Below, in pieces: positions 49,072 to 59,061 of a stretch of DNA of 64,000 nt. Position numbers and translations under genes: made by a program. The stretch is taken from contig CM049322.1 in assembly GCA_026874595.1 (NCBI GenBank), positions 3,395,900 through 3,459,899 of the forward strand. The letters run 5' to 3'. The notes beneath the pieces are model-generated. The model saw only the letters and a program-made list of their open reading frames with translations. It was not told where the DNA came from and searched no databases. Origin of the DNA: Sipunculus nudus (lineage: Eukaryota; Annelida; Sipuncula; Golfingiida; Sipunculidae). Within the stretch, counting starts at the first letter, position 1. Each line of letters starts with the position of its first letter.

Positions 49072-49243
49072 CTGCTGATGGCTCAGATGAATTCAAACCA
49101 GCTATCATCTTCATGCTGTCTGGGTATTTCACTGCCACCTGGTTCTTATCCTTCAGCTAGGATGGCTGCCATGTCATCTCATTTAGCCATCAACTCCATC
49201 ATGCCTCCTCATCCAGATATATTCCGAAGAAGTCTCCCTCTAC
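49072..49243 (-). pseudogene. Exon relic of the transposon gene
   Basis: Acceptor attcatag, donor CAGCAG|gtaatc. The frame reads RGRLLRNISG, then MMELMAK, DDMAAILAEG, then EPGGSEIPRQHEDDSWFEFI, separated by stops (three TGA, one TAA). The TGA codons are what CpG decay of CGA would give. No known domain. Confidence 0.45.
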
Positions 49244-49611
49244 CTATGAATGTCAAGTTAGCCAAATCAAGAATCAGTTTGCTTGGAATAGTTTACTGAT
49301 AGATCAGGTATTATATAAAACCTTGAATTCACCTACACAAAGTAAAATAATGAAATCATTTACATGATGAAAAAGATTGGGTGCCTCTGGCTTCTCACAT
49401 TAGTATTGTAGGAGACTTTTTATTCTCAGGTTGAAGAATCTGACCATTGTAAACAGGATTATGCATGCAACACGTCACTAGTAACTTGTTTACCTTTAGC
49501 CTAAAGATCCATTGGGATTATAGTATCATCTGAAAGAGTATTTTCACTGGTAGGACTAGTGATTGTAATATAGATTTTTTAAATAGAAAATCAGGAAGTA
49601 ATTACCCATAT

Positions 49612-49725
49612 ACAGGGGCGGATCCAGGATTTAGAAAATGTGTCATACAGACCCTTATGTGTGTGTCTGTGACTCCACCCCCCCCCCCCGAGTCCTGGAA
49701 CTTAAAGATAAATTGACGCCACTGG
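49612..49725. repeat. Short GGGGCGGATCCAGGA repeat
   Basis: ACAGGGGCGGATCCAGGATT followed about 50 bp later by CCACCCCCCCCCCCG. This combination is recurrent in invertebrate dispersed repeats (hAT-like ends or SINE tails); assignment uncertain. Confidence 0.4.
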
Positions 49726-49761
49726 CTGTAAGAATTAGCAAACCTTAGATATCTCATTTAC

Positions 49762-49911
49762 TTTATATCCAAACATGGGCCTTCTTCTCCACAAATCCAG
49801 GGTAACCTCGACACCCTGTCTCTGAAATGTACTTGTGCATCCTCTCTCTCAGTTCCTGATTTTAATGCTCGAGCCACTTGGTCTCGAGCTTGATGGAGGC
49901 AGTGTCTGGAT
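49762..49911 (-). pseudogene. Exon 2 relic of the transposon gene
   Basis: Acceptor atgttacag before 49911. With the last base of exon 1 it completes GAT and reads DPDTASIKLETKWLEH, then TAA (49864-49862), then NQELRERMHKYISETGC and RGYPGFVEKKAHVWI. The phase match with the 52240-52153 exon supports the join; the internal stop shows decay. Charged, helical; no known family recognised. Confidence 0.55.
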
Positions 49912-50298
49912 CTGTAACATAAAATTACCGGTACTCAGAAATACTATATATACCGTATGAATCTGTATTAAGCAGGCCCCAGGCAGAGCTGATTCATTTG
50001 GATTCAATTTGCATTTTTTTGGCAGGAAAACAAGTCATAATAGAATAACTACTTATTAAAACTACTTCTACTAAAATAATAGTTTCCACTTTACCAGTGA
50101 AATGTTCTGTTTTAATACTTACTACCAAGAGTTATTCTATTTTTCAAGAAATGGAACATTTTTTCTTTAAAGGGGAAAACAATTTTGTACTGTTTAATAG
50201 AAGAAGGGGAACCTTTTATTTTTGAACACATTGTGCACACATGGAAAACAACTTGGCTTCATGTCATATTGCACCAACTTTTAATTTAAGTGATAATA

Positions 50299-50308
50299 TA
50301 TATATATA

Positions 50309-50342
<34 letters not shown>
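50299..50342. repeat. (TA)n tract
   Basis: TA alternation with one AATT interruption. Confidence 0.9.
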
Positions 50343-50345
<3 letters not shown>

Positions 50346-51066
50346 CACATGCACACACATATATATATATTAAATACACATAGCGGTATATTTTTTTAAT
50401 ACCGTTGAAAGTTTCCGTATTTGAATTGCCCTACCTATGTTTGATAATTTATGAAAAAAAACATGACGGTGCATGCATGTCCAGCACTTCAGCCCATGCT
50501 CAGTTATGCGTGACATGCTCTCTCAGACCAAACATGTACGCTCGCACTTGGTATTCTCTGCACCAAAGGTGTGTTGGCCCATGTAACTATTTAACTGGTC
50601 TTATGCCACTGCAATGATGTTCAAGTTCCACTGATAAAGAATGAAAGGAATAAATGGTATAGCACTGAGAACCTGACAAGTTGGTATTCTCACTGGAATT
50701 GGATTAAATCCTGTTGGGTCTCCAATAAAATATAGGCAAAACCTGCCTCCTCTTACCTTGATCATGTTCTAGGTAAATAAATCATTATTCTTGTAAGTCG
50801 TTTGAGTCAGGGTTACATTTGCACTGAAAAGACATGATTTGGGTTTTATCTGACACATGACTTCTTGGCCTTGACCCTTTTATTCCAAGCGGTCAGGGTC
50901 TTCCTGCACACAGAACACAGGGTGACCCGAAAGAAATGAACATGCTGTGTAAAATGATGAAACTTAAATTGGACCACACCAACAATTAATGAGAAAGCCT
51001 GTGAAAAGACAATATATATGACAATATAAACATATATAAACACACATATCAATATTATATATACAC

Positions 51067-51079
51067 TATAATATATATA

Positions 51080-51126
<47 letters not shown>
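51067..51126. repeat. (TA)n tract
   Basis: TA alternation with a TGTGTA interruption. Confidence 0.9.
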
Positions 51127-51129
<3 letters not shown>

Positions 51130-51470
51130 TATACTTATTTAGTATATACTTATAAAGCATATATATATATATAAATATATATTCATTTAAAATATCTTTT
51201 GAAGATGTTACTGTTTTAATGTTATTTTATAAAGGAATATATTTGTTTTATATTCCTGTGACGTCACACAAACATGTTTTTAATATTTCATTTTATTTGT
51301 ACTTAATTTCTATTCATATTAAACATTTAAATATTCATTGGAAGGGGCATATGACATATTAAAGGCATTGGAACCGAAGCCCCCCCCCCCCACACACACA
51401 CAGACACACCCCACACAAAAATTGAAAGTTGGGGTGGGGGCAATTTAATGGAATAGTTTTGCCCATATGC

Positions 51471-51473
<3 letters not shown>

Positions 51474-51525
<52 letters not shown>
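51474..51525. repeat. (TA)n tract
   Basis: Pure TA alternation, about 50 bp. Confidence 0.95.
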
Positions 51526-51527
<2 letters not shown>

Positions 51528-52152
51528 TAAATTTTAATTGTGTAAAATTACCTAAAATCTCTATATTTTTTCTTAAACATTTTGTATGGGCCAACTTGGC
51601 CCAAGGTTAGTGTCCTTCTGTAAAGATTTCCTATGGGATTTTTGTCACCAATATATGTTATATATAATATATATATATATATTATATATATATTTTTCAA
51701 AGAAATGATGTTCCCACAGGCCACGCCTATGTTTCTTCTAACATCTGTCAAACAAATAAATTTAGTCTGCGCATGCGCACTATTTGACAGCATGCATGGT
51801 TTCCTTCGTATCGTGCTCCCTGTGGCAGAACAGTCAGCCATTAATTTTTATTTACACCAAAACACTGCTTCATATTCATAAGAAAAATTAAGAAGGGTAC
51901 AAAAAAATAAAAGAACATTTTCTCTTTGGAATATGAACATTTTTAGAATCGGATGACTTAGAATATGCAAGATGTTATTGGATTCTAATGAAGTGATCTA
52001 ATGTTTTTTACATCATCAATCGATCATGACGGCAATGAATTTAGCGTGTCGGTTTTAAACTAAATACACTGGTTAAAGTCAGTTCTAAAAATACTTTACA
52101 GCCAAATTAAATACCAAAGCCAGTGAAATCTAACCAGAAAAATAAGCCTTAC

Positions 52153-52240
52153 CCTTTATATGACCTGTGAAAAACACCCAGGTCCCTTGCTCCTGCTTCA
52201 ACTTCAGCTTTTCAAGTATCTTCTTCACAAATTTGTCCAT
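52153..52240 (-). CDS. First exon of the gene inside the 9.5-kb element
   Basis: ATG at 52240; reads MDKFVKKILEKLKLKQEQ, then GTWVFFTGHIK, and ends in phase 1 before a good donor (AAAGG|gtaagg). The exon is intact, lysine-rich and probably helical. It joins in phase to 49911, where the frame meets a stop after 16 residues, so the gene as a whole is a relic or allelic wreck. Function unknown. Confidence 0.5.
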
Positions 52241-52261
52241 GTTGAACTAGAAGACGCTACA

Positions 52262-52345
52262 AAACACGTGGACTAACACGCAACTCCTATGCAGCGTCCA
52301 ATGAGGAAAGGCGATCGCGCACGTGCCCCCGTGTCAGAAACAAAT
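52262..52345 (-). promoter_or_regulatory. Promoter-like GC-rich segment upstream of the element gene
   Basis: Within 100 bp upstream of the ATG at 52240, the minus strand shows GGGCACGTGCGCGATCGCC (an E-box CACGTG inside a CpG cluster) and CTCATTGGACGC (inverted CCAAT box). Together these fit a TATA-less promoter; inference only. Confidence 0.4.
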
Positions 52346-52384
52346 CTAAATGTTACTTTGTATCAGATTATCAGTTTGCGGGCA

Positions 52385-52513
52385 ACCAATTGGCCGCGGT
52401 CGATGTCAACCAATATTCTGGGCTCTACTCAAACAATATTTGGTTGATTTTAACCAATATCTGCTTCAACCAATTAAATTGGTAGCTGTTTCAACCAATC
52501 CGTTTTTAGAGTG
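52385..52513. repeat. Right TIR and subterminal TTGGTTGA motifs of the 9.5-kb element
   Basis: Contains CAACCAATATT, TTTGGTTGATTTTAACCAAT, TTCAACCAATTAAATTGG and finally CAACCAATCCGTTTTTAGAG, the counterpart of the left array at 43010-43300. Confidence 0.85.
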
Positions 52514-52655
52514 TACAAATATGTAAATATATATAATATAATATTTATACATAATATATATACACATACATACACAAATAAGCATGTACACATACGTGCT
52601 TTAATTATTTTGATATATATATAGTTTTGGAATGATCAGTTTCTGTGCTATTGTA

Positions 52656-52663
<8 letters not shown>

Positions 52664-52700
<37 letters not shown>
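52664..52700. repeat. (TA)n tract
   Basis: TA alternation preceded by (TG)n; lies in the segment resembling 42875-42990 on the other side of the element. Confidence 0.9.
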
Positions 52701-52708
<8 letters not shown>

Positions 52709-53284
52709 ATAAAGATATACATAATAAATAATATATATATATTATATATTTTTTAAACTTATACAAGTATGAAATAAGTATAATGAAGTGAGTCATGACC
52801 TGTCTTATCTAACCCGAAAAACCGTATCATTTGGAAAGCATTGCCCACTGAACTGACTGTGACACAGCCGCCAAGTGATATCAAGGAGCTGATGATATAC
52901 AGGCCTCTTGAAGGCTGTCTATGCTAATGGTATCATGAGATACATTTTTCTTAACAGCTGTGGAATGTTTAATTTCAACGGTGTCAGGTTTTATAACATT
53001 ATTTTACTCAGTTATGAAAGAAAATATGAAAAATTTAGTGGATTAAGCGATGATTTACGTTTATTTCCCTAGTAATACAAAAGCACGTGGTGTTTGTTTA
53101 CTCGCCAAACCACAACGAGGCCAATATGGCCGCCAAACCGTGTTTCCGTGTATTTCCGTGATGCAAATGTTACAGGACCGGAGATAGGTTGATATCGAGG
53201 TCATGAGCGGGCAAATAAAGAGTTAGAGGTTCCAATGGATCAAGCTTTAAAACTATCAAATAGATAAGACAAAATTCAACATTT

Positions 53285-53569
53285 TTATTGTATTAATGTA
53301 CATTCATCTGAGTTCATTAAGGTAACATTATTAAGACAAAGCTGAGCCCCCGACCCAGGCGGGAGGTCATGACCCGTGACTGTTATCGTCCGGATGTGAA
53401 GCAGATACGTCATTATCCTCGCTTCTGGGCTTATGATAGAATAATGTTTGCCGAATCCAGAATGAATATGTGGCTTCATTGAAAGCTCGGCAAAACATAG
53501 AAACTCTGTGAATTCTGTCATTTTGTGAACACTGCTATTGATAATAAGATACATATATAAATGTCCAGC
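53285..53569 (-). CDS. Possible terminal exon of an unknown minus-strand gene
   Basis: Acceptor acttactttcag before 53569; an 89-codon frame (53554-53285) follows, ending SDECTLIQ. On the minus strand the stop TAA is followed at once by CAATAAAAATG, which supplies a polyadenylation signal. Codons are less AT-biased than the surroundings (GHDLPPGSGAQLCLN). No domain recognised; upstream exons would lie to the right and were not found. It could also be the 3' UTR of a non-coding transcript. Confidence 0.3.
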   Translation of the reverse strand, partial: AGHLYMYLIINSSVHKMTEFTEFLCFAELSMKPHIHSGFGKHYSIISPEARIMTYLLHIRTITVTGHDLPPGSGAQLCLNNVTLMNSDECTLIQ

Positions 53570-53704
53570 TGAAAGTAAGTTAAATTCGATAAAGCTAGCT
53601 CCAGTCTTATAGTCATAGCAATATGCTTAAACCATATGAACATTTTTAAAAGTTATATTAGGTGTACCGGAAGCAGACCATATTTGCATTTCAAAGTATT
53701 TCTG

Positions 53705-53893
53705 CCAACTTCGATTTGGGCGACCTCTTGGTTGTCCGTTAGCCAGGTGAATTTAGCCATGGAGCGGACATAAAGTGCCGGGTTGTCCCCGCTAGAGGTG
53801 ATCTCAAAGCAGTAAACACACTCGGTCGGCCCAAAATGTGTCCGTTATGCGGTGTTCACTCCAGAGGGGTGTGCGCAGCTCGGGGTTTCACTG
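53705..53893. mobile_element. pogo-like transposon end fragment
   Basis: Ends GCTCGGGGTTTCACTGTATC, i.e. inverted ATACAGTGAAACCCCGAGC, the CAGTGAAACC start typical of pogo/Tigger elements, and is GC-richer than its flanks. No matching left terminus found nearby, so it is a solo end. Confidence 0.5.
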
Positions 53894-54146
53894 TATCTAA
53901 TTATCTCGATAGACTTTTTTTCAATATTTTATACACACAAAGAAGAAAATATCTGTAAATACTTTCCCCATTGACAAAACTAAACAAATATATGGAAGTA
54001 ATGTTAAAATCAGTCCCTGATCCTCGGGTCCGAGTTTTACACCCTCACATGAAAGTCGAATACCGGTGGTAATAATTGGATCGACGACGTTGACTCAGTG
54101 GTTGAAGCCACGGAATTAAAGAATATTCTGTGGGTAAATATATGTG

Positions 54147-54150
<4 letters not shown>

Positions 54151-54201
<51 letters not shown>
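54151..54201. repeat. (TA)n tract in a segment resembling 33000-33360
   Basis: TA run flanked by 'acaaatatatggaagtaatg' and 'gcataaaggacatat', which have counterparts at 33030 and 33285, so both copies belong to one dispersed repeat of about 330 bp. Confidence 0.7.
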
Positions 54202-54205
<4 letters not shown>

Positions 54206-54299
54206 AAAGTACAACATTATGAAGCATAAAGGACATATATCAACCAGTACAATTTATTCCAAGTTAGTTCATTATGATAATAGTTATAAATAGGTATTT

Positions 54300-57200
54300 C
54301 AACAGAAAACGTCGCATTTCAAGGGTTTTCTTCGTGATTTTTTTTAATCTTGTTTTCATATAAAAAAAACTTAATTTGTATTTTCGACAGCGTGAATTTG
54401 TATTAAATATCTTTAGAATTTAAGAATAATGCCAGTCGTGCACTTTTCATTTTTCCTTTGTTTTAACAGTCCAGGTAAGGGAAAAATATGAACCATTTCA
54501 TAAAATATACATAAATAGCCTTTGATAAAATAAATACATAATTTAGTTATAAATTGAACAAAAAAAGTGTGTAAAAAAGAACATATTTGCTTCTTTATAA
54601 TTTAACTTTTGAAAACAAAAATTGTCTTTATTCTTTTTTCGCTTCAATAGGGGTGCATTAACAGGTATTTACCGGACAAAGTACTTAGGTACATCTACCG
54701 TCAGAACTGGAGTCAAATACTTTGTTAATTTTTTATGCACAGAAAATAAAATAAAAACATGGTTTAAAATCCTCAAGGTAAAGGTGTTGAGCCTCTGAAG
54801 TAAAAATAACCGTGGTGACTATTGGAATACCAGTTTATGTACATTGAAACAAGCAAATACCTGGTTTAATAAAAGACACGCAAATGTATGAACTTTTTAG
54901 CGCAAAATATGTTTCATATTCTATTGCACATATTGGATTTAATACCTAGTTCTCTACACCGTTACCTTGCTCTCGACACCGTTATTTTTCATGCAGGTAA
55001 AGAATTCGAGTGGTAAAGGTGCAGAGATTCTTTCATCTTTACATCAGATGCAGAAAAAAATAAATAACTTCCATACCGTCCATCAGAGGGCAGCACGAGT
55101 TATCACTACATGAGCAAGAAGATAAGGCCATGTTCGAGGAGTTTTATGTGACGGTTAATCTTTTGCAAGTGAAACGGTGTCGAGTCCAAATAAACATACG
55201 GTGATTTTTTTAACCATTTAATGATTAACAGACAGCATAGATATGACAGTTACTCAATTTAATTACGGTTTATGTGTATACAAATTTCCTGAACTCTAAT
55301 TAACGCTCTGCTCCCTGCATCAGCAAAGAGGTCAAAAGGTCAGGTATTGGTGCCGAGTATATTTTTGGGGACATAATATTTATATCCGAATTTTGGTATT
55401 AAAAACAAAACGATCAGGAAAAAAAATATCATCTTCATAAACTTTCACCACTGTGATTACGTGTAAAGCAAAATCGTTATAAATGGAAATGTGGTCACAG
55501 AATAACGCTGTCTAGAATTTAAGATCCAAGAAAAGGGGACAACGGAAATTTAAGGGTATTGTAACATTTGCAGCTTTTTTTCTGTATCAATTTCTGCCCC
55601 GATTTGAATTATTTTTATCTCATAATATTTATAGCATCAGCAACAATTTGAATGGTTATTCATGCCGTTTTGCATTCGCTAATTTCTCAGTAACAAATAT
55701 AGTTTCGGGACATGAAATGCGACAATTTTTTGTAGAAATACCCAAATTATAATATGCGCCTTGATGCCAAATGTTTGGGGGGGGGGGGGGAGTCCCATAT
55801 TTCCACCTAAACACGAAGATATTTAATTTATTAGAATTCTCCAGGGCGATTCGAAGCAATTCGGATGTGTCAAGAACTAGCTGTAGTACACTGTTTTACC
55901 AGTAGAGTACAGAGCGTCATCATTTTGCGGGACAGCGGGCACTTTTTAAGTATGTCTATTCACGATGCACAAACAAACTAAATTCTGATATATTTTTCAT
56001 GTTTATCTTAACGTGTATCTCCTATCCATGCAATCTGGTCTGAATGCAGTGAAACCAAAATACTGTAAATGATTAGGTTTTCGTGCTCTTCTCGTTTGCA
56101 ATACTTTTCGTATTTTCATTTCTTGGCACTTTATTGTTTTAATATTAGTCGTGGATATAGGCCCAAGATCAGGCCCAAGTCTGCTGACACGTCTAACGGA
56201 AGACCGGGTAATATATGTATAATCGGTAATAACCGAGCTTTCACAATATATATTATCTTTAAAATTATGACTGGCAGTAACTGAAAAGATTAAACAAATT
56301 CAGGACACATAACCTTTCATTTTTCACATTAATGGTGGTGGCGCTAAATCGTTGCCATGCAATTTCTTAAAGGTCACATATCATAACTGTCCATTAGTGA
56401 TCTTGAGGTTACGTCAGCGCATTAGTACGTGGGTGGATCATTTGCAGAGTGCGTAGTATTTCAAACATGTGATTTCTGATGTGATTGGCTGGGGACGTCA
56501 CAAGCAAAATTTAGAAATGACAAATACATGTTGTTTTATTCTTCCCAGAATATGGGGGGCTGAATTTTGAGAAGTACTAGGCTTTTAATGAGTTTTAGAA
56601 TTTTTGGTTGACGTTACTGCTGAGTTCAAAGTGCTCATAGATGTGTCAATAGCTTATTTTCTGGTACAATCTCATGTTATTTTTTCTCTGTGGAAAAATA
56701 AATTAAAGTCATTCTTCCGAGAATTGGCTTAAGTTTATGTAAAATCTGCATTAATAAAGCTTTTATATGCAATGTGTTATATGATAATATAATGAGACCT
56801 TGAATACGTTTGTTTGACTTTGACGTTGCGGGAACGATGTCAAGTGTATTCTCAGGGGACATTTCCCATATTTTCTTACATCTTGAAAAAAAAAATCATG
56901 AAACTCTATCGTAGCAAAATTTATCACATACTAAAACAACTGCTCGGCGAGTACCTGCATGTGGACCTGTCCCAGATTAATAACGAGTGATCTGTTGGTA
57001 GTTTTAAGCCCGATTACATGACACAAGGATGATAAAATGTAAAAAAAACTTCACATGAGATTGTTTTAATCTGATGCCATAATTACCCGAAAACGTCATA
57101 GCGGCCGTATTGCTCTTGAAGCCTATGCTCTACAAGATCTGTTATACACATTTACCTCGCTATACAAATATAAATATACAATGAAATCTACACTGGTTAC

Positions 57201-57700
57201 ATGTTCACATAACTGAATACGATACGTTTCACATATTTACCTGGCTATAAACATATGAATATATAACACAATATACAGCATTTACATGGTCATATAGCTC
57301 TACGTGATCTGTTTTACATATTTACCGAAATATAAAACATGGACATACAAAAAATATATATTTTTTATAAAGATATTTAATAAGTTTACTTATTGTTATA
57401 AATACTGAAATGTCTTGAATTGTTCTTCTTGTGCAACGATTGATTTTTTATAGTTTGACCGTGAATATTCTCATATCCCTGAAATTTGTATATATTACAC
57501 CTAATCCTTTAAAAATGAAGGGAATATTTTACCGTGTACATTGAAATGTTGAGCCAATGTTTTCACTAAAAATGTATATAATTTGGATTATTGCGGATTA
57601 TTGAAACATGGATTTATGCACTTATCATAAACTATTATGTATATAAGAAAAAAAGATATAATTTAGAACAAAATATCACCTTGATATAAATTTATTAATT
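54300..57700. other. Non-coding region without recognised genes
   Basis: A 12-G run at about 55778-55790 and an imperfect tandem at 57138-57345; otherwise no repeats, terminal motifs or credible exons identified. Confidence 0.5.
57138..57345. repeat. Imperfect tandem repeat, unit about 80 bp
   Basis: ATCTGTTATACACATTTACC, TACGTTTCACATATTTACCT and ATCTGTTTTACATATTTACC begin successive units, each followed by an ATATAAA/ACATATGAATAT stretch. Confidence 0.6.
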
Positions 57701-57704
57701 TTGT

Positions 57705-58045
57705 GCCACATAATTTACATGGTTGCCTCTCATAAATGATATACACATACATTTTTTAGCTGGAAGAACACCTGTACCGATCCGGCTATACAACGTTATC
57801 GCTACATAAAACCTAAAAAAACATGGCATGCCGAAGCATCCCTCATAAAATGCAAATATACCCTACACTTGGCATGTTTTAGCGTCCAATAATGTCCCCT
57901 GATCATAGTCAGCTGGCTCCTATTTCTTCTCGCGAGTCAGGCTGAGCCTTCAATCCAGTTTTTCTTTAATAAGTGGTCGTTACTTATAGTACTTAGAGTC
58001 CTGTATTTAGAGTACTCCACGTGACGCCGGAAAGTGTTAGAAGGA
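57705..58045. repeat. Diverged duplicate of the NLR 3' flank
   Basis: Same order and orientation as 50-390: ATAATTTACATGG, GGAAGAACACCT, CATGGCATGCCGAAGCATCC, CTCGCGAGTCAGGCTGAG, TAAGTGGTCGTTAC and AGAGTACTCCACG. The sequence to the right does not continue into NLR exons, so only the flank, or a repeat within it, is shared. Confidence 0.7.
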
Positions 58046-58051
58046 GAGGGT

Positions 58052-58105
58052 ACTAGGTAAAACCCGGACTCCGACTCGGACCCCGGACTCGGACTCCACA
58101 GTTAT
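58052..58105. repeat. Short GGACTC minisatellite
   Basis: CCGGACTCCGACTCGGACCC followed by CGGACTCGGACTCC: GGACTC(C/G) units in a tight cluster. Confidence 0.7.
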
Positions 58106-59002
58106 AATCGCCGGACCCTGAAACAACAGCTTATATATATATATTGTATAGAGTGTTGTTCCATAACAATTTTACGTGTGTTAGATGTTTAACTGTTTAC
58201 TCTTTAGAATACAATACAAATATGCGACACCCTAAGTACTTACCACGAGTTTAGCCAGTCCAATCAGATTCAACCAAAAGTCAGACATCATCGAGTAGAC
58301 AAGTAAAAAAATCATCGATTTTTTTGTCAATAATTCAAAGTATGGAACATTACACGTCATAAAGTAAACAAAACACGCTCTCCTGCTTGAAAGTATTCAA
58401 AAGTATGGTAAGAAAAGATATGAGGTTAAATTGTTTGGTATAACACATTTGACAAATATAGGCCAACCAGGTGCGCTGGTTATTATTCATTTTCTAAATT
58501 TATGCAACATACTGTAAAATCGTTAATATTTTGCGAGCATGGAATGTCCGAGAATTTGTGTTAATTCTAGAATAATTCTTTCTCTCTAACAATGGATTTT
58601 ATTTTACATTCATTATGAATACTTTTACAGTCCTCATTCACACGGCAAATCTGACAAGTCGGACCGCATCGTATAATTTCATGCACGTATCCTCAATTAA
58701 ACACAACGAGAGTATGGGTGGTTATAATGGTGCTCTGTTAATTAGAATATATACAGTATTTACAATAACAAAGAATTAAAGAATTAACACATAACAAAAT
58801 ATAAACAAAGTCTCTGGTATCTGCTGCAACTGAAGAAAAACTTAAGTCCAACTGGAATATCACTGAAGGTTTATGGAAAAACAGGTAACGTAATGAAAGT
58901 CCAACTTCAGGCGTAAACGAAAAGGTCCAATCCATCACACAAGTGCAAAGTCCGCATGTTTACTGTGGGGAAGAACCTGACGTTCTCACAGTGTCTGGGC
59001 TG
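58106..59002. other. Non-coding region without recognised genes
   Basis: The minus-strand frame at 58738-58938 has no known domain. Nothing else supported. Confidence 0.45.
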
Positions 59003-59061
59003 TTACGACCCATAATGTAATAACCGGCCCATAATGTAATAACGGTCCATACTGTAATAAC
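59003..59061. repeat. 18-bp minisatellite, left part
   Basis: Units GGCCCATAATGTAATAAC with variants, three copies before the element at 59062. The array resumes at 62239 on the other side. Confidence 0.85.

Larger units (their letters stand above)
43000..52513 (-). mobile_element. Candidate 9.5-kb TIR DNA transposon with palindromic subterminal arrays
   Basis: The left end CACTCTAAAAATGGATCGGT and the inverted right end CACTCTAAAAACGGATTGGT match over 24 bp with three mismatches; TA lies immediately outside both ends (42998-42999, 52514-52515). Inside each end lies an array of GGTTGAAATCAACC-type palindromes (43010-43300; 52385-52500). A minus-strand gene relic starts 273 bp inside the right end and its exons run across the interior, in the orientation expected for an element-borne gene. 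Nested AGCTCAGCTGA-family copies and a TA tract lie inside. Superfamily not assigned. The weakest point is that two solitary end elements could mimic the ends. Confidence 0.65.

Noticed and set aside
50862-50904. Possible exon of the element gene (acceptor-like gtgttctgtgtgcag on the minus strand)
   Set aside because: Its phase does not fit the first exon (stop after three codons) and no donor follows.
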